Shown: piece after piece, positions 1-5,041 of the stretch | Position numbering within the stretch: the first letter of the stretch is position 1 | How the letters are laid out: the number at the start of each line of letters is the position of its first letter | Assembly: GCA_031263625.1 (NCBI GenBank) | Contig: JAISFK010000273.1 | Span: forward strand, 1 to 5,135 | Source of the DNA: Clostridiales bacterium | Lineage (GTDB): Bacteria; Bacillota; Clostridia; WRLR01 | DNA: 5,135 nt | Direction: 5' to 3' | The notes under the pieces: model-generated | What the model was told of the DNA's origin: nothing | Databases searched by the model: none | What the model saw: only the letters and a program-made list of their open reading frames with translations | Program-made: the position numbers and the translations under genes

Positions 1-1
1 C

Positions 2-2860
2 CCCGTGTTCCTGGACGAGGGCGTGTACGTCGGATACCGCTATTTCGACACGTTCGGCAAGGAGGATCGCGTGGCCTACCCGTTCGGGCACGGCCTGTCC
101 TACACGACGTTCTCGTACACCGATCTGGCGCTCAGCAAGAGCCACTTCAGCGCGACGGACGAGAGCGACGCGATCGGCGTGTCCGTAAAGGTGACGAACA
201 CGGGCAAGGTCGCCGGGCGCGCGGTCGCGGAGCTGTACCTGGGGGCCAGCACCTACGCGGAGGAAGGCAGGCCCGCAAAAGAGCTGAAGCGCTACGCGAA
301 GACCGGGCTGCTCGCGCCTGGGGCGTCGGAGACGGCAACGTTCACAATCGCGAAGCGCGACTTGCAGTACTTTGACGACGGCGCGGCGGATCCGCTGGCC
401 GTCGTAGGCGCGGCGCCGAACGCGGTCAGCAACGTCACATACGACGGGCCCGGCTGGACGGTCGCTCCGGGGACGCGCTTCACCGTCACGGTGGGCGGCA
501 CGTCCGACGGCGCCGTGCTCGAAGCGCAGGGCGCGAAGGCCGCGTTCGACTACGGCCAGGTGGACAGCAGGGGCTTCGAGCTGATCGCGCAGGTGGAGGA
601 ATACGGCGCGGTCGTCAGCGCGGCGGTCATAGAACTGGGCGCGGGCGCCTCCGCGAGCGCGGCGGACGTGGGCGCGGCCAAGTTCGAAGTCAAGACGCGG
701 GGCCTGAACTCCGCGGGCCAGCCGAACGCGAGGCTCACGGAGCGCAACATCGCGCGGGCGTATCCCAGCGCCGCCCCGGCCATAGACCCGGCCCACCGGG
801 GCGCGGCGTCCGGGCGCTACATCGTGCTGGAGCTGGAGTACGGCTACGGCAACGCGAACGAGTCCTCGCTGATTCAATATGTAACGGAGACGGATTCCAG
901 CTCTGGGCGGCCCATCGGCAGGAACGTGCAGAAGCCCGTCGCGAGCGACTACGCGATAAGGCAGACGGCGGCGGTCGGCGGCATCCCGGCGTCCACGCAG
1001 TACGCATGCTCCGGCGTCAGGACGCTCGTGGCCGACGACTTCGCGCGGCTCGCGACGGCGGCCGACGGGCTCGCGTACCGCCTGTTCTCGCCGCAGCGGC
1101 AGGCTGGGGCGAAATACCCGCTCGTGGTCTGGCTGCACGGCGCGGGCGAGGGCGGCACGGACAACGCGGCGCAGATCCTCGCCAACAAGGGCGGCACGGC
1201 TTTCGCGAATCCGGCGGCGCAGGCGCGCCACCCTGCGTTCGTGGCGGCGCCGCAGTGCGCGAACGCGTTCTCGTGGGAGCTGGGCGACAGCAAAAAAGTG
1301 CACAGCATGATACGGGAGATCGTCGCGGCCAACCCGGCGATCGACGCGGACAGGATCTACGCGCTCGGCTGCTCCATGGGCGGCTTCATGACGTGGAGCG
1401 CGATTCTGGGCGATCCGTCCGTGTTCGCGGCGGCGGCGCCCATATGCGCGGCCACCTCGTTCTTCAGCCCGGCGCTGTCGGCGACGGACTACGCGAAGGC
1501 GCGGGATCTGCCGATGTGGCTGTTCCAGGGCGGGCTCGACCCGACGGTGGACCCGGCCGCCACGCGGGCCGCATACGAAGGGCTCGCCGCGGCGGGCAAG
1601 GTTCCCGGCGGCGCGTTCAAGTACACGGTCTTCCCGACGGTGGCCTACAACGAGCACTGGTCGTGGGTGCCCGTGCTGAACGACTGCTACGACGGCGCGA
1701 CTCTGGGCTTCATGGACTGGCTGTTCGCGCAGTCCAGGGCGGGGGCCGGGAGCGCGGGGCGCGAGATCGCGGTTGCGCCCGGAACAGGCGGCGCGGCGTC
1801 GAACATAGCGCCCGCAGCCCCTGCGGCAGCGGCGGGCGGATCCGCCGCTGGCGGCAAGGGCGGCAAGGGCGGCGAGAGCGGCGAGAGCGGCGAATACGGC
1901 AAAGGCGGCAAGGGCGGCGGTAGCGGCGCTGGCGGCGAGCCGTCAAAAGCGCCCGGCAGGCCGGGTGGCGCGGTGGGCGCGGGCGGCAGCGCGGCGTCGG
2001 GCTCCGTGTCCGGCAGCGAGATCGCCGGCGCGTCGCACGGCTATAAGATTGACGTGGCGGGCGCGGCGCCGCAGGTGGGCGGCGACGGCACCGTCACGAT
2101 ACCGCAGGGGGCCAGCGCGGACATCGCGATCGGCGACGGCGTGGTAGTGAGGGCGCCAGGCGGCACGGCCGTGTCGCCGGAGGGCCGCATCAGGATCCCG
2201 GTCGGATCGGGCGGCGCGACGGCCAGCCTGCCCGACGGGTCGAGCGTGCGCATCCCGCAGGGCTATGCCGTGTTCGAGGACGCCGGCGCGCCGCTCGGAT
2301 TCGCGTATGAGTACGAGAACCCGTTCATCGACGTGGGCGCTGGCGACTGGTTCCACGGCGCCGTGCAGCGCACGGTCGAGAACGGGCTGTTCAACGGCAC
2401 GTCGCAGAACACGTTCTCGCCGAACGGCACAATGACGCGCGCGATGATCGTCACGGTGCTCCACCGCATGGAGGGCCAGCCGCGCGGCGCGGGCGCCAGC
2501 GGCTTCGCGGACGTGCCGGCGGGGCAATGGCATTCGGAGGCCGTCGCGTGGGGCGAGGCCAACGGCATAGTCCTGGGCTTCACTGAGACGCGGTTCGGCG
2601 GCGACGAGCCGGTCGCGCGCGAGCAGATAGCGGCGATACTCTACCGCTACGCGGCGTACAAAGGCAGGGACGTGAGCGGCGGCGCCGACATCGGCGGGTT
2701 CGCGGACGCGGCGCTCGTGTCCGGCTACGCGCTCGAAGCCGTGCGCTGGGCCGTGGGCGAGGGCCTGATCCAGGGGCGCGGCGCGAACGACATAGCGCCG
2801 CAGGGCAACGCCACGCGCGCGGAAGTGGCCGCGATAATCCAGCGCTATATGGAAAGATAA
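2..2860 (+). CDS. Multidomain surface enzyme: GH3 C-terminus + EstA-like esterase + SLH anchors (5' truncated)
   Basis: The frame is open from the window edge, so the true start lies upstream; residues are counted from the GTG at 5. Residues 1-38 match the end of a GH3 beta-glucosidase/xylosidase (GVYVGYRYFDTFG, then YPFGHGLSYTTFSY). A fibronectin-III-like domain typical of GH3 enzymes follows (~55-168). Residues ~190-335 resemble the Ig-like domain in front of EstA-type esterases. Residues ~357-576 are an alpha/beta hydrolase: WLHGAGEGGTDN (oxyanion region), GCSMGG with nucleophile Ser457, GGLDPTVDP with probable Asp512, and NEHWSW with probable His551. A Gly/Ser/Ala linker (~580-675) and a beta-rich segment (~680-760) lead to three SLH domains (~773-820, 834-884, 899-949). 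The expected role is cell-wall-bound cleavage of plant glycans, removing sugar residues and acyl or feruloyl esters. Substrates are inferred, not seen. Domain order is secure; the catalytic Asp of GH3 is outside the window. Confidence 0.93.
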   Translation, partial: PVFLDEGVYVGYRYFDTFGKEDRVAYPFGHGLSYTTFSYTDLALSKSHFSATDESDAIGVSVKVTNTGKVAGRAVAELYLGASTYAEEGRPAKELKRYAKTGLLAPGASETATFTIAKRDLQYFDDGAADPLAVVGAAPNAVSNVTYDGPGWTVAPGTRFTVTVGGTSDGAVLEAQGAKAAFDYGQVDSRGFELIAQVEEYGAVVSAAVIELGAGASASAADVGAAKFEVKTRGLNSAGQPNARLTERNIARAYPSAAPAIDPAHRGAASGRYIVLELEYGYGNANESSLIQYVTETDSSSGRPIGRNVQKPVASDYAIRQTAAVGGIPASTQYACSGVRTLVADDFARLATAADGLAYRLFSPQRQAGAKYPLVVWLHGAGEGGTDNAAQILANKGGTAFANPAAQARHPAFVAAPQCANAFSWELGDSKKVHSMIREIVAANPAIDADRIYALGCSMGGFMTWSAILGDPSVFAAAAPICAATSFFSPALSATDYAKARDLPMWLFQGGLDPTVDPAATRAAYEGLAAAGKVPGGAFKYTVFPTVAYNEHWSWVPVLNDCYDGATLGFMDWLFAQSRAGAGSAGREIAVAPGTGGAASNIAPAAPAAAAGGSAAGGKGGKGGESGESGEYGKGGKGGGSGAGGEPSKAPGRPGGAVGAGGSAASGSVSGSEIAGASHGYKIDVAGAAPQVGGDGTVTIPQGASADIAIGDGVVVRAPGGTAVSPEGRIRIPVGSGGATASLPDGSSVRIPQGYAVFEDAGAPLGFAYEYENPFIDVGAGDWFHGAVQRTVENGLFNGTSQNTFSPNGTMTRAMIVTVLHRMEGQPRGAGASGFADVPAGQWHSEAVAWGEANGIVLGFTETRFGGDEPVAREQIAAILYRYAAYKGRDVSGGADIGGFADAALVSGYALEAVRWAVGEGLIQGRGANDIAPQGNATRAEVAAIIQRYMER
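1850..1945 (+). repeat. Low-complexity GGC-rich coding repeat (Gly-rich linker)
   Basis: Inside the large surface enzyme, residues 616-647 consist of short units such as GGKGGKGG, ESGESGE and GKGGKGGG, encoded by repeating GGCAAGGGC and GGCGAGAGC triplet blocks. This is a flexible, charged Gly-rich linker between the esterase and the beta-rich/SLH part. Such DNA can change length by slippage while staying in frame. Confidence 0.8.
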
Positions 2861-2932
2861 AGCGGGCGCAGCAGGCAAAATGAGGCGCGGCGCGGGAATT
2901 TGGCGCGCACCGATGCAATGCGGGCGGCACGC

Positions 2933-3012
2933 AAGGCAAGGCGCGGCGGCCTGCGAATCGCCGGCCCATAGGCAACAGGCGACAGGCAATGGACTAGGCG
3001 AAGATCAGGCAA
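2933..3012. repeat. Cluster of short AGGCRA repeats in intergenic DNA
   Basis: After the stop of the surface-enzyme gene no gene is visible up to 3097. The stretch contains several close copies of AGGCAA or AGGCGA (around 2936, 2970, 2977, 2984, 2996 and 3007), some at 7-bp spacing. The function is unknown and this may be simple degenerate sequence. Confidence 0.35.
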
Positions 3013-3071
3013 TTTGAAAAGCGGAGGGCGGCTCGAATTTCGAGCCGCCCCCCGCATAGCGTCTTGAAACA
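3006..3071. repeat. Dispersed terminator-like repeat, copy 1
   Basis: This aligns without gaps to 4526-4591, offset exactly 1520 bp. The core 3022-3071 matches 46 of 50 bases, and the left edge shares CAGGCAA. It contains the long hairpin at 3021-3055 plus about 16 bases beyond it (GCATAGCGTCTTGAAACA here). Conservation outside the stem suggests a copied element rather than two independent terminators. The two copies bracket the Rpn unit. Confidence 0.8.
3021..3055 (-). terminator. Rho-independent terminator of the Rpn unit, possibly bidirectional
   Basis: Arms 3021-3037 and 3039-3055 are complementary over 17 positions with one exception (3025/3051). In the minus-strand RNA that pair is a permitted G-U wobble; in the plus-strand RNA it is an A-C mismatch. 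On the minus strand the stem is followed by CTTTTCAAATT. This supports termination of the minus-strand Rpn unit. The convergent surface-enzyme gene may also end here, although there is no T-run on that side. Confidence 0.72.
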
Positions 3072-3097
3072 AAGAGAACTGAGAGTTTTGCGCCCTC

Positions 3098-3241
3098 TCA
3101 GGCTGGGATGCGGCTCACCAGGCCCGTCCTGTTGAACGGCAAGACGATATAGTAGCCGTCGTCGCAACGCTCAAGAACCGCGTCGGGCGCGCGTATGCCC
3201 GGCAACTCGCCTTCCTGCCTTGCTATCTCAATCTGCCCCAT
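3098..3241 (-). CDS. 47-aa ORF starting with a copy of the internal Rpn start region
   Basis: The ATG (3239-3241) lies 2 nt after the TAG of the nuclease gene. It is preceded by CAGGAGAG inside the nuclease's last codons, with GGAG about 11 nt upstream, so translational coupling is likely. The product begins MGQIEIARQEGEL, the same 12 residues (after the first) found in the nuclease at the GTG internal start. Then it diverges to an unrelated tail (PGIRAPDAVLERCDDGYY, then IVLPFNRTGLVSRIPA). The TGA lies in a small TGAGAG/CTCTCA inverted repeat (3080-3100). It could be a stand-alone antagonist or accessory of the nuclease, or the 3' remnant of a second, recombined Rpn-type gene. No known domain is recognised in the tail. 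That it is an open frame with a ribosome binding site is seen directly; its function is inferred. Confidence 0.5.
   Translation of the reverse strand: MGQIEIARQEGELPGIRAPDAVLERCDDGYYIVLPFNRTGLVSRIPA
3197..3241 (-). repeat. 45-bp duplicated segment, downstream copy
   Basis: This matches 3430-3474 at 42 of 45 bases (offset 233 bp, same orientation). The duplicated block begins exactly at the start codon: ATG here, GTG in the nuclease gene. It ends two codons after the GEL residues, where the nuclease copy enters its GELR repeats. The differences are the start-codon base, one silent change (GAG/GAA) and one CCG/CGG change. Confidence 0.9.
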
Positions 3242-3243
3242 CG

Positions 3244-3474
3244 CTATTCGCTCTCCTGCGCGAGCTTGGCAATAGTGTCTGCGGGGAGGTCGGTGATTTC
3301 GTTTATCAATGTGGGACTGAACCCACGAATCAGCATCCTCCTTGCATCCTCCAGCTTGCCCCGCAACTCGCCCTCCAACTTGCCCCGCAACTCGCCCTCT
3401 AACTTGCCCCGCAACTCGCCCCGCAACTCGCCCCGCAACTCGCCTTCCTGCCTTGCTATTTCAATCTGCCCCAC
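3244..3474 (-). CDS. Intragenic small protein (RpnS-like C-terminal tail), internal GTG start
   Basis: Within the nuclease gene and in frame, a GTG at 3472-3474 is preceded by AGGAGG (3486-3491, 11 nt away) and GGAGG (3483-3487, 8 nt away), the strongest Shine-Dalgarno sequence in the gene. Translation from it gives 76 aa: GQIEIARQEGEL, eight GELR/GKLE units, and the ARRMLIRGFSP tail, with no nuclease residues. E. coli rpn genes are reported to make such intragenic C-terminal proteins, which block the full-length toxic nuclease. Two caveats apply: the purine-rich codons (EQEEGE) could give this motif by chance, and expression is not shown. In its favour, the neighbouring 47-aa ORF begins at exactly the equivalent codon, as ATG. 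Confidence 0.55.
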   Translation of the reverse strand: MGQIEIARQEGELRGELRGELRGKLEGELRGKLEGELRGKLEDARRMLIRGFSPTLINEITDLPADTIAKLAQESE

Positions 3475-4254
3475 CGATTCTCCCTCCTCCTGCTCAATAT
3501 TGTGGTAACGCTCGAACTCCGTTCTTACCTTCTCCGCCAGCTTTTCGTCCCCTCTAACTAGCCTCATATGCTCAGAAAGCGCGTCAATCAGCTTGCCGCA
3601 CTCAGCCCCAAAGTTGATCCGCGCGACTGCCTCAAAGAAATCCATATGCCCATAAAGCGCAAAAAGCCGTATCAGCAGCAAAGTGCGATCAACAGATGCG
3701 TCCGCGTCAAACTTGCTCAAGTTCACGTCATATATGTGAAGCTTATCGCCATAATTGCCATGGGGCGGACGATCATAGCGCAGCGAGGCCGAATCGACAA
3801 ACTGCTGCGCGTCGTGATTATCGACGTTTAGGAAAATCACATGCGTGTCCGGCATGGAGCGAAACTCATCGCTTTCCTTCAGGGATACGCTGACCAGCCT
3901 GGAGGCATAATATAGCCTCCGCGCGAAATGGTTGCTGTATTCAAAGCTCGACTGCATCTCAATGTCATAAATTGCCGCGCGGGTATCCTCGGCCTTGACG
4001 TCCAGCCTGATTCCGCGAAGGCCGCGCCGCGCTTCCGGCATAAACGACTCCACGGATATGTCCGTGATGCTGACGCGCCTGCGCAGCAGAGCGGACAGAA
4101 ACTGCGCGCAGACAAATTTATCGCCCATCCAGACAGCAAAAATGCTGCTAAGATACGGACGATACATGTCATTCTGTTTTTGAACGCCTAAACTCATTTG
4201 CGCTTGCCCCATGCAGACTCTCGTTGGCGGCCAATAATTTGCTTCGCCGCCCAT
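3244..4254 (-). CDS. Rpn-family PD-(D/E)XK nuclease / putative transposase
   Basis: The 336-aa product matches the family annotated as Rpn recombination-promoting nuclease or PD-(D/E)XK transposase. The N-terminal block (QKQNDMYRPYLSSIFA, then FLSALLRR) is followed by the active-site region: LDVKAED with candidate Asp85 and YDIEMQSS with Glu99 and Gln101, the E-x-Q variant usual here. Next come NHFARRLYYASRLVS and HVIFLNVD. Residues ~271-302 are GEL[R]/GKL[E] repeats, and the C-terminus (ARRMLIRGFSPTLINEI) is the common family tail. The start at 4254 is chosen because a strong promoter ends 20 nt upstream and GAGG (4261-4264) sits 6 nt before this ATG. ATGs at 4212 and 4197 are alternatives; the reading frame stays open to 4524 but that extension crosses the promoter. 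E. coli relatives cut DNA, promote RecA-independent recombination and restrict phage. The cassette is probably transcribed with the small ORF downstream. Confidence 0.88.
   Translation of the reverse strand: MGGEANYWPPTRVCMGQAQMSLGVQKQNDMYRPYLSSIFAVWMGDKFVCAQFLSALLRRRVSITDISVESFMPEARRGLRGIRLDVKAEDTRAAIYDIEMQSSFEYSNHFARRLYYASRLVSVSLKESDEFRSMPDTHVIFLNVDNHDAQQFVDSASLRYDRPPHGNYGDKLHIYDVNLSKFDADASVDRTLLLIRLFALYGHMDFFEAVARINFGAECGKLIDALSEHMRLVRGDEKLAEKVRTEFERYHNIEQEEGESVGQIEIARQEGELRGELRGELRGKLEGELRGKLEGELRGKLEDARRMLIRGFSPTLINEITDLPADTIAKLAQESE
3349..3444 (-). repeat. 12/24-bp in-frame tandem repeat in the Rpn gene
   Basis: Eight 12-bp units encode GELR, GELR, GELR, GKLE, GELR, GKLE, GELR, GKLE. 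The last six form three 24-bp units (GELRGKLE), differing by only a few bases. All unit lengths are multiples of three, so gain or loss of units keeps the frame. The alternating charges suggest a helical or coiled-coil spacer shared by the full-length nuclease and the proposed intragenic protein. Confidence 0.93.
3430..3474 (-). repeat. 45-bp duplicated segment, copy inside the Rpn gene
   Basis: Partner of 3197-3241 (42/45 identical). It runs from the internal GTG to the first repeat unit of the tail. See the 47-aa ORF entry for why the boundary at the start codon matters. Confidence 0.9.
3483..3491 (-). promoter_or_regulatory. Strong internal ribosome binding site
   Basis: Reading the minus strand, AGGAGGAGG lies at 3491-3483, 8 to 11 nt before the in-frame GTG at 3474. 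This is a better anti-16S match than the GAGG in front of the full-length gene, so the tail could be made in excess over the nuclease. Confidence 0.55.
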
Positions 4255-4260
4255 GCGCGG

Positions 4261-4264
4261 CCTC
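4261..4264 (-). promoter_or_regulatory. Ribosome binding site supporting the 4254 start
   Basis: GAGG on the minus strand is 6 nt before the ATG at 4252-4254. The predicted transcript would start near 4267, so the leader would be only about 13 nt long. The ATG at 4212 has only a weak GAGAG, and the one at 4197 only a GGGG-type match. Confidence 0.55.
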
Positions 4265-4273
4265 ACGCTGTAA

Positions 4274-4302
4274 ATTGTACCATACTCGGCGCTCGGTGGC
4301 AA
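4274..4302 (-). promoter_or_regulatory. Sigma-A-type promoter of the Rpn unit
   Basis: On the minus strand the -35 is TTGCCA (4297-4302), the spacer is 17 bp, and the -10 is TACAAT (4274-4279) with an extended TGG in front. Each hexamer matches its consensus at five of six positions. It points at the nuclease start at 4254. Confidence 0.8.
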
Positions 4303-4373
4303 CAAGTCAGGCAAGGGCGCGCAAAGGGTTGCCATGCCATGCAAGGGCCCCATAAAAGGGCGCAATGGTTGCA

Positions 4374-4421
4374 GAAAATTCAAATGCTCGTCAGTATATA
4401 CTGACGAGCATTTGAATTTTC
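4374..4421. repeat. Perfect 48-bp palindrome, no spacer
   Basis: The 24-bp arms meet between 4397 and 4398 without a loop or mismatch; the centre reads TCAGTATATACTGA and the ends GAAAATT/AATTTTC. It is AT-rich compared with its surroundings. It lies about 70 bp upstream of the Rpn -35 box. It may be a bidirectional terminator (A4 on one side, T4 on the other), an operator for a dimeric regulator, a recombination or mobile-element site, or an assembly fold-back artefact. Confidence 0.95.
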
Positions 4422-4429
4422 CATTAACG

Positions 4430-4510
4430 CGAGTCAGTAATACTCGTTTCCTCTGTCCGACCGCAAATTGCGGTCGGTATTTCCAATCGCTCACGAGTAT
4501 AGCAGGACAG
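4430..4510. repeat. Nested inverted repeats beside the palindrome
   Basis: Three symmetries are stacked here. CGAGT/ACTCG lie at 4430-4434 and 4442-4446. ATACTCGT (4440-4447) pairs with ACGAGTAT (4493-4500). CTGTCC (4453-4458) pairs with GGACAG (4505-4510). Inside them CCGACCGCAA/TTGCGGTCGG (4457-4477) forms a strong hairpin. The GTCAGTA and TACT half-sites echo the centre of the palindrome. Confidence 0.6.
4457..4477 (+). terminator. Short GC hairpin, possible weak terminator
   Basis: Ten-base arms around one base (8-bp GC stem with an AAATT loop in practice) are followed on the plus strand by TATTT. No plus-strand gene precedes it, so a structural or regulatory role is as likely as termination. 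Confidence 0.35.
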
Positions 4511-4525
4511 GGCGCGTGGCGCATG

Positions 4526-4591
4526 CAGGCAAAATACAGGACGGAGGGCGGCTCGAATTTCGGGCCGCCCTCCGCATGGCGTCTTCAAACA
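4526..4591. repeat. Dispersed terminator-like repeat, copy 2
   Basis: Second copy of the 3006-3071 element, in direct orientation and upstream of the Rpn promoter. It abuts the stop codon of the small secreted-protein gene (4595-4597). Confidence 0.8.
4542..4574 (-). terminator. Terminator of the small secreted-protein gene
   Basis: Arms 4542-4557 and 4559-4574 pair over 16 positions with one exception (4553/4563). It lies 20 nt after the TGA of the minus-strand gene and is followed by TCCTGTATTTT, a weaker T-tract than copy 1. Confidence 0.65.
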
Positions 4592-4594
4592 TGG

Positions 4595-4915
4595 TCACTT
4601 GATTTTTTCGAGATTCCCTCTGCTGTCAAGGGTAAAGCCGTCGGGAATCGCGTCGTTCCAAGTTTCCCCGCCGTCCACGGAGTAAAAGTGGGCGCCGTCC
4701 TTGACGACGTGCATTGCCAGCCCATCTTTTGAGGGCGCGACGTTGACGCTCTTCGCGCCGAGAGAGGGCGGCGAAGTTCCAATGCCAGCGGCGCTTGCCG
4801 CGAATGCCGCTGCCGCGCCCAGCGCGACGGCAAGAGCGGCGCACGCAAGAACCGCAGCCGACTTGCCCTTGATGTTTTTCACCCCTGTTTTCCTGATTTT
4901 CCTGATCCTGTTCAT
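4595..4915 (-). CDS. Small secreted protein with one Asp-box motif
   Basis: The 106-aa product starts at the ATG at 4913-4915, chosen because GGAGG (4923-4927) sits 7 nt upstream; a longer open frame to 5065 would run through a terminator. It has a basic N-region (RIRKIRKTGVKNIKGK), a hydrophobic Ala-rich stretch (residues ~19-40) and AFA-A as a likely signal-peptidase site. The mature part is only ~65 residues. SVDGGETW fits the Asp-box pattern (S-x-D-x-G-x-x-W) found in BNR/sialidase-like beta-propellers and some surface proteins. One copy cannot form a propeller. It may be a secreted binding protein, a remnant of a larger one, or an envelope sensor accessory. It follows a probable histidine kinase gene but is separated from it by a terminator. 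Confidence 0.75.
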   Translation of the reverse strand: MNRIRKIRKTGVKNIKGKSAAVLACAALAVALGAAAAFAASAAGIGTSPPSLGAKSVNVAPSKDGLAMHVVKDGAHFYSVDGGETWNDAIPDGFTLDSRGNLEKIK

Positions 4916-4941
4916 GTTCGTGCCTCCGTTTTTTGATATTA

Positions 4942-4973
4942 CAAGGCTGTTTTGCCTTGCACCGCCAGTATAC
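4942..4973 (-). promoter_or_regulatory. Possible promoter and leader hairpin of the secreted-protein gene
   Basis: TATACT (4968-4973, minus strand) could be a -10 box, but the -35 position (CCGTCA) is poor, so an activator may be needed. Just downstream, CAAGGC (4942-4947) and GCCTTG (4954-4959) form a 6-bp stem that would lie at the start of the transcript or act as an operator. Confidence 0.35.
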
Positions 4974-5000
4974 AGAGGCATAGGTAAGATGACGGTTAAG

Positions 5001-5038
5001 AAAAACGGCCGACCGAAAAAAATCGGCAGGCCGTTTTT
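5001..5038. terminator. Bidirectional terminator
   Basis: AAAAACGGCC (5001-5010) pairs with GGCCGTTTTT (5029-5038). Inside, after a 2x2 mismatch, CCGA pairs with TCGG around an A-rich loop. Both strands end in a T5 run after the GC stem. On the minus strand it terminates the kinase gene (stop at 5072) and isolates the secreted-protein gene. Confidence 0.85.
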
Positions 5039-5041
5039 CAG

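Larger units (their letters stand above)
4255..4594. other. 340-bp intergenic region with no gene seen
   Basis: Between the Rpn gene and the small secreted-protein gene, no coding region is supported. It holds the Rpn ribosome binding site and promoter, a 48-bp perfect palindrome, a run of further inverted repeats and the second terminator-like repeat. The 4300-4373 part (GCAAGGGCGC, CCATGCCATGCAAGGGCCCC) shows only short local symmetries. Confidence 0.75.

Noticed and set aside
1006..1923. 305-codon open frame on the plus strand
   Set aside because: It overlaps the esterase coding region in another frame; the Arg/Gly-rich translation has no family features.
1943..2989. Long 348-codon open frame on the minus strand
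   Set aside because: It lies opposite the surface-enzyme gene, whose domains are clearly recognisable. The product is Arg/Ala-rich with no domain, as expected for an antisense shadow of GC-rich codons.
3349..3444. CRISPR-like array
   Set aside because: The repeats are contiguous 12/24-bp coding units without spacers and lie in frame inside the nuclease gene.
3568..3831. Plus-strand 87-codon open frame
   Set aside because: It lies opposite the well-supported nuclease domain, with no ribosome binding site or family resemblance.
4255..4524. N-terminal extension of the Rpn nuclease to an ATG at 4524
   Set aside because: The frame is open, but the extension would translate the palindrome and the promoter region, and it has no family similarity.
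3006..4591. Insertion sequence with the Rpn protein as transposase
   Set aside because: The family is often labelled transposase, but the flanking repeats are direct and terminator-like, not terminal inverted repeats, and no target-site duplication was seen.
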